Assembly: GCA_019787685.1 (NCBI GenBank) | Contig: JAHNUO010000011.1 | Span: 1,302,001-1,366,000, forward strand | From: Chiua virens | Lineage: Eukaryota > Basidiomycota > Agaricomycetes > Boletales > Boletaceae | DNA length: 64,000 nt | Direction of reading: 5' to 3' | Part shown: positions 47,443-59,251 of the stretch, in pieces | Numbering within the stretch: the first letter of the stretch is position 1 | Layout of the letters: each line of letters starts with the position of its first letter | Position numbers and translations under genes: made by a program | Notes under the pieces: model-generated | Database searches by the model: none | Seen by the model: only the letters and a program-made list of their open reading frames with translations | What the model was told of the DNA's origin: nothing

Positions 47443-47503
47443 CTTTTGAAAGCTAGATGCATTTCTTTTTTTATTCTCCCCTCGTCCAAAAATTTGAATT
47501 CGT

Positions 47504-48100
47504 TGGCGACGTTTTACCTTGTCGTTATTGTCATAGTGCCCGTGCAATGCAAACGATTCAGAACACCCCATTCGAGCTGGCAGATTGACGATATGTCTCA
47601 TTGAGATACAGTCATAATTATCGGAAGCTCAGATCAATAGATCCGAGAATGCAGCCTACAATTAGGGAGTAAAGTAGAATCGGCATATGAAATCTAGACG
47701 TGATGTGCTCCATGCAGCAGGATCAAAAATGTGTACTCGACCAGCACCCACCTACGCTGGCACAGCGGAACTGCTCTCCCTTGGTACCTCCTCAATATCC
47801 CCTGTCCTCTCATTCCGCTCATGACGTTCTACCTTGTCGTTATTGTCATAGTGCCCGTCCAATGCAAACGGTTCAGAACACCCCATTCGAGCTGGCAGAT
47901 TGATAATATGTCTCATTGAGATACAGTCATAATTATCGGAAGCTCAGACCAATAGATCCGAGAATCCAGCCTACAATTAGGGAGTAAAGTAGTAAATCGG
48001 CATATGAGATCTAGACGTGATGTACCCTACGCTGGCACAGCGGAACTGCTCTCCCTTGGTACCTCCTCAATATCTCCTGTCCTCTCATTCCGCTCATCAT
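47504..48100. repeat. Tandem duplication of about 0.3 kb
   Basis: The unit beginning gacgttttaccttgtcgtta (47504) returns at 47823 with few changes. The block ctacgctggcacagcggaac...cattccgctcat occurs at 47752 and again at about 48026. The second unit lacks about 45 bases present near 47706-47750. The last block is also the coding 3' end of the DUF6533 gene, so the duplication copied that gene's end into its 3' flank. Confidence 0.85.
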
Positions 48101-49779
48101 TCGTCTCGACGTTTTCCCCCAGTTCGCTCTGCACACCAGCGGCGAGCCCCGTCGGCGCTTCGGCTTCAGTAGCTGCCCCGGCGCCGGCGGATAATGTGGG
48201 TAGACCAAACCCAGAGTCGATCCCGCTCCCACACCTACCTTGAACGTCCTGTGCGTACAACTCTCGTATGCTGATGATGAATCGAGGGGTGAGCGTGTAC
48301 GCGGGGATATCTTCTACGACACTTGTTATCGACTGCCAATTGACGCCACCTGGAAACGTTCCAAAGTCATGCATGACGCTGATGAAGTTGAGCAGAAAAA
48401 AACTGTGGGGAAATGAGCGCCGCTTCTTGGAAAGCCTGGCAAGGGAATTTAACGTACGCCAAGAAGTAGAGGAGGCCTTGCGTGACAAGCAATCTCATAT
48501 ATCGACTGAGTTGCCACTGTGTCGTCACATGGTACATTTGAAGTGATTGCTTCACGAACTGGGCGATCACGAGCACGCACAACACCGCACCAAATATCAG
48601 CTGTATAATCTCTGTCACTTCCGCCCAAATGAGCGACGACATCTGTTCCTGGCAATGTGAATAGCCAAGTACTCGAATGACAGCCCCTGTCCGTTTGTGA
48701 GTGTGGTAGCGTACGTTTGCCGAGCAAAGTGCACATACAGGGTCCGTTCTTGGGATCAATGTAAAAGGCACTGACCACCAGGTCCGAAATGATCTCGATG
48801 AAAAAAAGGGCAAGAAGCATGCCAAGGATTACCCTTGATCGATTGTACATTGCCCACACACGCAGGATCATTGCGACTGCAATTGCCATCATTCATTCGC
48901 TTTCCGATCAGGTACACTAAAGCTACTCACAATCAGCTGCACCGAGAAAAAAAGCATATGCCAAGTACTGGATGGTTCCAAATATTTCGCCTGCCATTGC
49001 TCATGAATTGTGCGGAGAAAGAAAGCTGTGATTGAACGCTCACAACTGTTTGGGGGATAGCAGATACGGGGACAATGAAGATAGGTAAATACATACACCT
49101 ACGAGTATGTCGGTGACCCATGTCAGCACCCTCGATGGACATCGATGTATGAGGAAATGTACCTTTTGAGGACCCGGTGCGAAACTACTTCTGGCTGTTG
49201 TCGTCGTCAAAGTCCGATCAGCTTCTTTTCTTTTCTATTCAACTTACAGAGGACATTGAACCTGACGAGCGCTTGAAGTCAGCATTGATTGCATGTCGAT
49301 TATAGCGGCTATAAACTCACCCCAAATTATACAGCCCGCAATAACGAACCTATGAATTCCTTAATCAAGCTTTTTCAAGTGAAGTGATAATACCGGCATA
49401 CCATGATGTACAATGTTGATACCCAGGTCCATGGTTGGCTCTGCAGTCAGATATCAGTAGTGTGTCAACTCCAGAAATGAATATGTACTGACCCAGATGT
49501 ATTCTACCTTTATTGATATTCAATTTATGAGGTAAATCTTTCCACACATGGTAGAGATACCTCATTTGGGAAGACGAGGACTGAAAACATACGAGATTAA
49601 TAGTGCCTCGTATTGGAATAGACCTATTGCCTACAACTTACTGTAATCATATCCGACAGCGGTGAGGATAATGACTGCAAAAAGTTGTGAGATCGGTCAC
49701 TATGAATGAGGATGGGCGTACGAGTCAAATAGTCACTCTGCTGAACGGCCATGAGAGTGGACTGCAGTGTAGAAGACAT
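48027..49779 (-). CDS. DUF6533 family multi-pass membrane protein
   Basis: Member of a large basidiomycete-specific family of seven-helix-like membrane proteins of unknown function. It starts at 49779 (MSSTLQSTLMAVQQSDYL). The DUF6533 signature is spread over very short exons: LIILTAVGYDYILVFPNE, then VEYIW (15-base exon 49507..49493), then SQPWTWVSTLYIM. Later helices include YLAYAFFLGAAD, MILRVWAM(YNRSR), LGMLLALFFIEIISDLVV and QLIFGAVLCVLVIAQFVK. A conserved block RYMRLLVTQGLLYFLA, FLLNFISVMHDF, YTLTPRFIISIRELYAQDVQ closes the membrane part. The tail is Ser/Glu-rich. There are about ten introns; the exact borders between 48.9 and 49.35 kb are not all certain. Confidence 0.85.
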
Positions 49780-51996
49780 GGTGGATTGGATTAAGAGATA
49801 GTTAGGTACAACAAAGAGGAAGAAGTTATGGTTACTCCGTGAGTTTTAAATACTAGTCTTTGAGGGCCACGAGGAGTATTGTGTCGGCGATAGAACATCA
49901 TGGTGGACTATATATGGCACTGCTGCGCCTGGAAATCCACCCTGCACAATAGCTCGAGAGAGTGGAGCGCATAACTTCTAAACTGTTCATCACAAGTAAT
50001 TGTGAGTGGGGAAAATTGGCACTGGATTTTTTTTTTTTTTACCAGTGTTCCACTTCTTCTGTCAACTCAGGTCAGTTGTCGCTATGCCTATTACGATCAT
50101 GAACGTCACTTGCGTCTGCCAGTTCCACGTTGGGTACAGGTTTCGTTTCTACGACACCTCATGCCTTCAGTCATAAGAATGCAAGTCAGGCAGTGTTTGG
50201 TGAGTGTCTTCCGGTGTTCGACTGGTCAAGATCAGCATTTCTAATGACCGTCGCAGAAAAACGAGCATAGTATCAGTTTAGCCTGATCTTCGTATCAAGG
50301 AGCCACGAAAATGAAACGGCGAGCTTCGATCATCTCTAGCCTGAGACCCACCAAAAAGACCACCTTCTATCGGCAATGCATTAGATGGCTGCTCCAGGCA
50401 GGCAATTTTGAATCTCGCCGCATCGGTGAGGTGTTGGATCCGTCACGAGGTACGCGGGGAGTTACTAATGACCGTTACCAAGTGACATTATTTATACATG
50501 CATAGTCAAGAAACGATAGGATTTACACACCTGCCAAGAGCATATCACACAAGCTACATGAACCAGACCCATTGAAGAGAGAGGGTGAACTTGAAGTGGG
50601 GTGAACTTGGCCTTGCAGGGGAGGGCACGTACAGGGTCGTGAGCTGCTACCTACGCACGACGTGACCGAGGATTGGAAACAGCGTATAGACCGAATCGTC
50701 GGGTGGCACCTGGGGCTGGTTGCGATGAAGATGATATTTCGATACGTGTGAATTACAGTCTTGAAACTTTGAAGCCGCTCGGGCTGGTAAGTGTGCTCGT
50801 CTCTTTATATTTCTAGTACTTTGAATCACCCGACTAGCGTACAGCGTGCAGACGACCGCGATCCACTAACCACCAAAACTAAATAGAGTATCATAGCAAA
50901 ACTTACTGCAGCTCGAAACCATGTCCGACTCGCTTGTTTGCCGCAATATTCGCCGCTAGATCTCCGTGGCGAGTCCGACGATTCATTTACGTAAACCTGG
51001 AAGAACTTAGAAGCGAACACGTGCATCTTCAATAACACGGTAGACTTGATCTTTGAGGTGCAGAGGCAGAATATTGGACTTGTCACGCTCGACCATTACT
51101 ATACCTACAATGTGCTGCATCGCGCTCTAGCCTATCACCAGCCAGCCCACCATCAGCACCTTCACTCAGATCGGCATGATGGGCGCGAAGTTGATGACTC
51201 AAGACGGCTAGTACCTCGTCATCCTAGGACAAAAAAGGTGATCTCGATGACTGCCTCACCTACCCTTGTTGACTTCCCGTCCGTGTACCTTACATTGAAT
51301 GGGAATCATTGCATCCATAGTATCTGCGTGCGATGCGCGACGCAGCCGAAGATTGGTGGTGTAAGGTCCTGGCGTGATGGCTTTACTTTGTAACGTATCA
51401 TTTTCCGATCCACTCTTCGAGGGATGTATCCTGATGTAGTGTTTGACTTGGCGAGAACTCCCATCAACAACCGAGGGGGGAGTGGTGTGTTCGATCATTA
51501 GAACCCAGTTTGCATCCAGTTGTTGTACCCGCCGTTAGTGTTATCATGGCTCATATTTCTGCGGTTGCGTGGGCTGGGTAGGATGAAGGTGAATCAATCA
51601 GAACGCACAGAGAATGGTTCACTACCCTCAGAGGCGTGCTACAAGAAGGAACAAACGTGGAGCGTGCGCACCGAGTGAGGCTTGAAAGCCACCGCGACGC
51701 AAGTGCCACAGCGCCGGTCGTAAGAAAGGTTAGTTCGACCGCAATAGCATCGGGGAAGACGGAGTGGTATGGACTAACTTGGGGGGTGCCGCGGGTAAGA
51801 GCGGAAGTCGGCTCCGTGAAATTGAGGTGGCAACAGGAGCTCGTTGCCACCTTGTCGTTTGCATTCGCATCGACTCGACTCCTCTCTTTACATTCTTCAC
51901 TCAAGTACTCACGCGACCAGCGTACAGAGTACAGACTTCCGCGATCCACCAAGAAACAAAGAGTGTGTCACAGCAAACTAGCTACAGGTGGTAATC
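49780..51996. other. Region without a confident gene; partial duplication at about 50826-51020
   Basis: No supported gene. Around 50826-51020 a diverged copy of the promoter and first codons of the coiled-coil gene (51,900-52,070) is recognisable: agcgtacag, gcgatccac, accatgtccgactcgc, gcgagtccgacga. The copied start codon at 50931 is followed by a stop after about 15 codons. Confidence 0.55.
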
Positions 51997-53316
51997 ATGT
52001 CCGACTCGCCCATCCGCCGTTTCTCTACGGCGAGTCCGACGAACCATTTAAAGCGGGAAGAGAGCTTGATCAATGCATACGAAGCAGAGGAGGAACGGAT
52101 CATCAACGTGTTGTCACGCAAATTGGAGCAGGTGTGTCTTTCCCCTTTCCCCGTTGCTCTGACCAACTCACTGACGACGGACGCAGCTCCGCGAGGAAAA
52201 GATCCAGCTAGAGAATGTCCTCGAGGCTGAAAACGAGTCCCACGTGAACCGATTGAACCGTGAGTTATCCGTGTTGCGTGCCCAGGCAGCGAGCGCGGCA
52301 AGTACGACGGCGAGCGGGGCTTCTTCGCCTGCGGCCTCCCGTTCGGCACCGTTCCTGAGCGGTCATGATCCGACAGCGCCGAGTGTGGACGTCATGTTGG
52401 AAGCGATGCGACGGGAGAACGAACAGTTACGCACGCGGTTGGTGGATACGGAGAGGGACTATGTGCGGATATCGAGGTTGAACGATATCTATCGAGAAGA
52501 GTTGTTGGAATTGCGGAGACGGGTAAGTGTTGTTGGTTCTCGTGGTGATTGAGACGTGGTACTGACGACGACCGAAAGCTTGGGTTGTCAGTGGACAATT
52601 TGGTCGGGCTCACGCCGAGCGATCCGTTTTCGCAACCGACGCATCGACGATCGATGTCGTCGGGAATATCATCGCCGAGTACGTCGGTTGTGTACCCCTC
52701 TGCGAGGCACGCGATGCCGATCCCGACGCATGGCGTTCCGATTCCTCGTCCGTCTTCGTCGATCCATCGACCTACCAACACAAGTTCGGAAACGACGACG
52801 CCATTGTCGTATTCACCCTCGTCGACCGAGTCACCATCGCCATTTGTGTTTTCGCCGGTGTTGTCAGCGTCGTCCTCGGTGCAACCTGCTGCTGTGAGCG
52901 GGAGTTTGATGAGCAATGGGACACAGGTGACGACGCCGTCGACGTCTGGGGGTGGAATGGGAGGGACGTATGTGGCCGGAGGGGGACATGGGGTGCATGG
53001 GTTGACGTATCCGAGTGTTCCGCCACCGTCGCTGTCGTCGTCATATGGGTCCCCCGTGGTGTCATATTTGCCGCGAGAGTCGCCCGGGGAAGGGTTGAGT
53101 CGGCGGGGGTCTGGGGCGCATGGGGTTGAGATGGGTGCGGGGGGTGGGGCAAGTATATGGCGAACGAGGAGTGGGAGTCGGAGGGAGAGTGTAGAGCGTG
53201 GGGGGAGGATTGCAGAGACGGGGACGCTGTCACGGTCGAGGAGGGATAGTCATAGCGGAGCGACATCGTCGTCTTCGAGGCCTGAGGCGGTTTCGGAGGC
53301 TGAGAATGGAGAGTAG
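51997..53316 (+). CDS. Conserved fungal coiled-coil protein of unknown function
   Basis: Exons 51997-52131, 52187-52522 and 52579-53316 total 1209 bases (402 aa). The N-terminal half is a coiled coil: LINAYEAEEERIINVLSRKL, LREEKIQLENVLEAENESHV, then MRRENEQLRTRLVDTERDYV and ISRLNDIYREELLELRRRLG. These heptad blocks look strongly conserved in type. The C-terminal 230 residues are Ser/Pro/Gly-rich and probably disordered, with many basic-Ser sites (SRRRDS-like). The role was not recognised; cytoskeletal or vesicle adaptor functions would fit but are only guesses. The final 40 codons are rich in Arg-Ser-Gly. Confidence 0.8.
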
Positions 53317-53599
53317 CTTTCTCGACTGTACCGTATGATGATCTACTAGTACGTTATCGCATTCCGGACAATCCAAACGAGTCAATCTACACTTTGCAAG
53401 TGACCATATAGTACAAGGTGACGAGCAAATCACACCATGGTCCAGGTTCACATCCATTCGTGGCTTGCTCCACATGGAACATTTCGGGACGAAGGCGGAC
53501 GTACAGCGCACAGCGCCCGGATGTTGAAAGCGCACAGGTCCGAGTCCACGGCGTAATTACAGCTGGCTAAACAGGGACTTGGACCGATTTGTAGCCCAA

Positions 53600-54250
53600 A
53601 GGCAAGTCACTGTACCATTTCCCCGGCCCTCGACGTGGTCGCTACGATCGCTCCCGACGCAGCTTACTCGGTCCATTGCCGACTTTACAGCTCTGACGTG
53701 CTCGAATACCTCGCAAATTCTCCCGTAGACCTGTACGGAGACGAGTCCCTTTCAAGTGGTAACACAGGAGCCGTCGCCGTGTTCAATGCTGTCCGCAACA
53801 ACACGTGGATCGATGTCGGGAAGCAAAATGGTGGCATGCAGACGCCTTGGACCTCTGAATCTGGCATTCTCGATGTGCTCATTCTCCCGGGTCCTGACCC
53901 TGTCTCGGTCTTTTCACAGTATGCGCGCCTTACGAGGACACCCACCGGCATACTTCCTTCGTTGTACTCTATCGCCATGTCCATGTGTCACCAATGCCGC
54001 TGGAGTTATCGGTCCGATCATGATGAAGCGAATCTGCTGCTGGGCGTCTGTTGGTTCGATATCAAGTATATCGACGGACACAAGGTTTTGTATGTGGAAC
54101 GAGAAGTTTCCTGACCCGGTCAAGATAATTGGATTGATGTGTTCATGGGTCTTAATGAGCCACACTGGCATAGATGGTCATTATCATCGATAACGTGAGT
54201 CCAACCAATCTCAACGTGTTCGTCAAACCCAAGTCAGGTGAAGGTGGATA
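53600..54250 (+). pseudogene. Fragment of a GH31 glucosidase II alpha-subunit gene
   Basis: Pieces in shifting frames follow the order of the family's central region: DVLEYLANSPVDLYGDES, AVFNAVRNNTWIDV, TPWTSESGILDVLILPGPDP, FSQYARLTRTP, CHQCRWSY, WFDIKYIDGHKV, MWNEKFPDPVKI, then VIIDNVSPTNLNVFVKPKS. Glucosidase II trims glucose from N-glycans in the endoplasmic reticulum. The start, the signal peptide and the catalytic WxDMNE region are absent. Only about 200 of some 950 residues remain, with frameshifts, so it is not functional. Confidence 0.82.
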
Positions 54251-55752
54251 GTATGGGGTAGGTGGTGCTTTCGCTGTGACTTGTCATGACAATCAACACG
54301 CGTGTCTTAGATGGTCCTCGTGGGTCAATTATTCAACGCCAAGAGTGTCGATGGCTCTGGACGCAGAGTTCAGAAAATGTGAGTATCTGGAACGACATAG
54401 TCCGTCGCCTTTCCCATCTCCTCCTTTTCGGTTTGTAGCTCAGAGTCTTTCACTGTAGCCTTCGCGCTCAAAAAAAAATAAGGGATAACATTCATTATGG
54501 TGGAATGGGAGCACCGAGACACAACATTAATAGCATGCTTTGTGTATGTGCCCCCATTGCTCCTCTGGATTTTACTCATTGCTACATTTATTTATATCAA
54601 GCCAATCAAACCTATGGTGTCGGCATCCAACGTTTCGCGGCAATGTGAACTAGTGACGACCTGAGCACACGGGAACGCGTATGATAGGAGTGAAGATGGC
54701 CCCTTCAAACGGACTCACCGTAGTGGTGTTTGAAGAATGTACATCCCATTGGCTTCTTTCCTGCAGATGGCATTTCTAACGTCTAGCGCGATCATACATA
54801 TTCGTGCGATGGGATATGCCTCGTCCAACAACACCGACTATTGGTGCGAAACCGAAACCGAGAGCTGGTGCGGGCAGTGACGACTGCTGAACGTCAACCA
54901 TGCATGAATAGCGGACCCCGCCAGAGTTCAGGCACGTACACGATGCCCTCAGAATCTTCCGTCAACACGAAGAGAAGCGACATCGATCGCAAGCACCTCG
55001 ACCTGGAGGTGCAGCGTCAGTCGACTTACGCGGTGCACGGAGCGACCTCGAGCACCGGAGATCGTTCTTCAACATCGCCACTCCCGCACCATCCAGCTCC
55101 ATTACTTGGATGCCACTGTCTCCTCGCTGGTGCCCCGCGAAACGTTGGAGGTTGTGATGGGATAATGCAAGTAATGTGCTCGCTGTTGTAGAGGTAGAGC
55201 TTCGTGATCTGGGGACATACGTTAGGGAACTTGGGCGGTTGTTCCGGGGTGGGTCTTACCTTTAAGTTGGTATCTGTTAGCACCTTGGCTTCTGCCCGAC
55301 CGCGGTAGATCTGAACATAGTCACGGGCGTTGTATCCGCATCTTGATAGTATCTAGAACATGATCAACGATCAGGTACATGTATCACGAGGGTCTGGACG
55401 TACTTGAGCAGTACTTTATTTACTTGCAGCGTCGTCATTGTTGTCACTACGACATGTCCAAATGAGTCGAACAATACATATTCATTTCACGACACAGCCA
55501 CCGATCTGCCCGACGGTACTACATAGTAGAGTGACTGGCTCTGGGTATTTACACGTTGTTCAACACGAAACCAAACGCGTTCTATGCCATGGGAACGGGG
55601 TATACGGTGAGCGGGTATGTTTCAGGGTCACACCGACAGGGTGCCTTATTCGGTTCCGTTGTTTGACGAGTCACGCGTGCCCGGAGCTTCGGCGGCGCTA
55701 TAAAAGGGCGGGTCACGAAAATCGCGTCTCCAGACTCCCCCTTTTTTTTTCC
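54251..55752. other. Region without a confident gene
   Basis: On the minus strand, 55460..55030 reads MTTLQ, ILSRCGYNARDYVQIYRGRA...NLK and ITKLYLYNSEHITC across two intron-like gaps. The same joints recur, decayed, at 62.46-62.30 kb. The family was not recognised. The rest shows nothing. Confidence 0.35.
55699..55706 (+). promoter_or_regulatory. TATA box of the HSP20 gene
   Basis: TATAAAAG stands 54 bases before the ATG at 55753, followed by a T-run just before the start. Confidence 0.65.
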
Positions 55753-57042
55753 ATGTCGTATCAATACCCATTCATACCAGGGCATACTTCAATGTCTGCA
55801 ACACCCCAGTCGACGTATCGCTGGGATGACGGTGACCAACAACATCGACAGCAGCAAGAACAGCAACACCAGCATCTTGAGCAACAGGTTTTACAGCATC
55901 CACTGCAGCATCAACCAGAGCAGAACCAAGACGTGTATGCCAGTGTCCCTACACCGTCGTCGGCCTCGACTACTGTGCCCCTTCAAGATCAGGTGCCTAT
56001 TGTGCCCAGCCAGGATCCAAGACGATCTAGTTCTTCTCATGTTGCTGAGGGTGATGAACCGCAACTGCGTCTGCAACATGTGTCTGTGCCCCCGCTACTA
56101 CAGCCTGAGCACATGAGGCCACTCATGATTGACACCAATCGTGCAACTTCCTATCATGTCGGAACCAGTGCGAGTCCTCCGTCGGGTCCGTCCTCTGCGG
56201 GCCCGAGTAGCGCGTTTCATGGGGCAGGTGGGCTTGGCCCCATACGCGCGGGATTCCCAGTCCATCCTGACCCTCGTGCGGCCATGCATCCATATCGCCG
56301 GCCCCAGAGTGCTGCGGGAGTCGTCATTGCAAGGTCCAGAAGAGAGCCCGAAGGAAGCCAAAGTGTGAGATATCCAAGACAAGTATCATCAAGCACGCCC
56401 ATGCGAGCCCCATATTCAACGCCGGTAACAGTGGCCACAACACCGAGGGAAGTCGGTTTTCCCGCTGCCGCCAGCGCTGCAGTCAAGATGATCTCGACAG
56501 TACAAGTGCGTGTCCTGCTTTGCTTGGTTGTCAGTGATGAGGCGCCGCGCTCACGCGTCTCGTGGGACAGGGGACTGATCAATCCAGCGTACTCGGCACG
56601 AGTACCAGCAATGTTCACTTGGTGATTCGTACAGACATGCATTTCAATAGCGAGACAAATGTCCTAACTGCACTGTGTGAACTCCCTGGTCGATCCAAGA
56701 GCGACTGTTAGGGTCGTTCTCTCGACCAACCCCCTAAATCGGGTAAAGCAGGTCGCCGTCACTGCAAAATCTCCATCACCTCAAGGTATCACGGACGAGG
56801 GGTATGTTTTGCGAGAACGCAAATCGGGTACTCTGACGCGCACGTTTGTCGTCCCGAGCGAAACAACGGTGCGTTTCTTCTCTCATCCTCTACGCTTTGT
56901 TTGGTTCCGCATGACGGATGCTCGCGTTTGCAGCCCGACGACATCACGGTTGAGATGCGCGACGGCCTGCTGACGTTGAAAATCCAGTGTCCACCGCCAC
57001 GCTCTCACGAAGACGATGCACAAGAGATCGTGATACGCTGAG
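55753..57042 (+). CDS. HSP20 / alpha-crystallin domain protein with Gln-rich N-terminus
   Basis: Small heat-shock type chaperone. Exon 1 (55753-56505) encodes 251 residues, beginning MSYQYPFIPGHTSMSATPQS, with a Gln/His-rich stretch (HRQQQEQQHQHLEQQVLQHP) and Ser/Pro-rich sequence, unusually long for the family. The crystallin domain follows: TDMHFNSETNVLTALCELPG, YVLRERKSGTLTRTFVVPSE and, after an intron (GTGCGT...TTGCAG), DDITVEMRDGLLTLKI near the C-terminus. Between ELPGRSKSD and VRVVLSTNPLNRV the frame shifts by one (an extra T at gactgttagg, about 56703-56706). The phase of the first intron could not be reconciled either, so the model is approximate. Confidence 0.8.
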
Positions 57043-59251
57043 TGATCGGTAGAGACCGCCTCGTTTGACTTAACCGAGCAAGGGGATGCTCATTGTCTTT
57101 GCGCCTCCTGTTTTGATAGCCACCAGCAACTATTGGTTGCCAGCCCCTCCAGTGTTCGCGTGGATCTTTTCTTGTCGTTTTGCATCACCACTCACTGACG
57201 AATCCTTCTCTTGCCTTAGATCGAGAAAATGTCATATATTATATATGCTTTCTGTTCGCACCGCCCCACTCATGCTCAACAGTTTTGCTATGTGTATCCT
57301 GATCATATACTCCCCCGTCGTATTGCGTTCTCCCGTTTCTTTCCTTTGAACACACCCTAGGCTGGTACATGATATCGACTCGGACCACGTTTTTTTGGAG
57401 CGATCCCACTGTAGCATTTTCTTTATAGTACACCGCTGTTGTTATACCTAACAATATATACTCCTAACACGGATCCGACTCTGTACGTGGGTACGTTTGT
57501 ATACTTGAGTTGTTGAATTTTTCCGAAGGCCTAGGGATGATGGATATTGATCGACAGGGCTCGAGCCGCTTGTCACTGAACACTGAGAAACGCACCGCGT
57601 TACGAGTCGGACTTGGAATGGCACTCAGCGACTAGATGGACGAGTGGGACACGGTGGACGATAGGTGCTAAGGTGTATGGCAATTGAGGATGATCTCAGG
57701 CTCTCTCGCAAGCTCATGGACCGGCGGTTGGTCGCGGAAGGCCAAAAAAGTGGCTCGGTGAGAGTTCATCGACATCGATCATCTCTTGTGAAATTTTAAA
57801 CTTCAACTAGCCACGACGACTCCGATACGAACAAGCCTACCAGAATGCTGCAGGTTTAACGTTTAACGACCACGCGGGTACACCCCTGAGTACAGGATCG
57901 CGTCCATGCTGTTCAAACTCAGTTGGGTTTGACTCAAAACGGCAAGTCCGAAGGAAAAGTTCGAAAAAGTCCGGGAATTGTTCATCCAAAATTGCGCATT
58001 TACATCCGCTGTCAGTGTATCGACACTTTGACTACCGCAAGCTTGTCAAGTACACACAAGATTCATTTTTGCGCCGTATCTGACAGTGACCTCGTTCCTT
58101 GCTGATTCCCAGTGCGCAACTCTTGAGACTGTCCTTTGCAGCTGGTGATACTGAAGGCTGGCGCTGACGTTTGCGCCTCCGCCGTGTCCGTTTCGGAAAT
58201 GTATTCTTGATGCATCCCGTCAGAACCGCGGAACTGTTATTTATGTCTATCGCACAGTCGTCAGGACACCTATATGCGTTGCGGCGTGCCCTGGTCCTCG
58301 AATCAGCCTTTGGAAAGAAGACTCGGAAGAACGAGGTGGATTTCGAATTGGTGAGTTAAGCTAGTCGTTTCATTACACTCTCGTCCATGTCCATCTCATG
58401 TGGCTTGAACTAGAGTTGCTCAAGCCGAGAATGCGTTCCGCACACCTGGTGTGCGTATCCTTGATAGGGATTTCTCCATGACCATGCGGCGAGGTAGAAC
58501 ATCGCCAGCACTCCGAACCATGATTCGAACACACGTATGTAGTAAATGAGGGGTCATAGTCACCCGTGACGCCTCACCTGCTACATCCGTGTGTATCTTC
58601 TGAAAGCATGGTCGCAGGTTCATCAACACCAAGCCTACATTCAGTGAGTTATTCATCCTCGCGAATTTAACAACCTAGCGCGACTGAAGAATTTTAGCCA
58701 TGGATCCAAGAGTGTTTTGTCTATGGTCAGGGGCTATTTACCCTTTTACGGATGATAACGTAATCTTTTACAAGGCTCGATTGTCTTGGAGAAGTAGCGA
58801 GACATACAGTCGCAGCTTGGACTTCTCCACATCTGTCGCAAAATGTTGACCTTCACAATCATGAAGACAACCCTACGTTCCATCAATCACGAACGAAGGA
58901 TTTTTGTCGTGAGCCACTCCACTCACAAGATTACCGTACTGGGTAAGTGTCCAATATATGTTGACAGGCAATCAAAGATTCTCGCTAGCCGAGTGCGCTT
59001 TGGCCATTCGACTTGATTGCTGTCGAAAATAGCCTTACAAGGTATTTTCCTTGTGGCTGTGAAAAGTGTTCGAACGCAATCGTGGTCCACAATATGTGGT
59101 CTCAAAGCACTATAAATGATCGCGTGTTGGGATGGGTTCGCTCATCCTCAGTGACTACTCTCCACTCAGTGGCGCACAGTCTATCCCCTCTCCTTCGTGG
59201 AAGTTCCATTCCTACACCCTTATTTCCCTCCTCCCCTTGACATCCGACGTC
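57043..59251. other. Region without a confident gene
   Basis: 2.2 kb. 57890-58740 is a diverged direct copy of 63218-64000. Minus-strand frames there (MNNSLNVGLVLMNLRPCFQK) recur in the second copy but were not assigned. Confidence 0.4.
57890..58740. repeat. Diverged direct repeat, first copy
   Basis: Shares with 63218-64000 long words in the same order: ccatgctgttcaaac, gactaccgcaagcttgtcaa, gcgccgtatctgacag, ggaaatgtattcttgatg-like, ctttcaga/cagaag near the hxx end. About 0.8 kb, in the same orientation, about 5.3 kb apart. Confidence 0.8.

Noticed and set aside
58500..58540. tRNA-like TPsiC word (gattcgaaca)
   Set aside because: No cloverleaf could be drawn around it.
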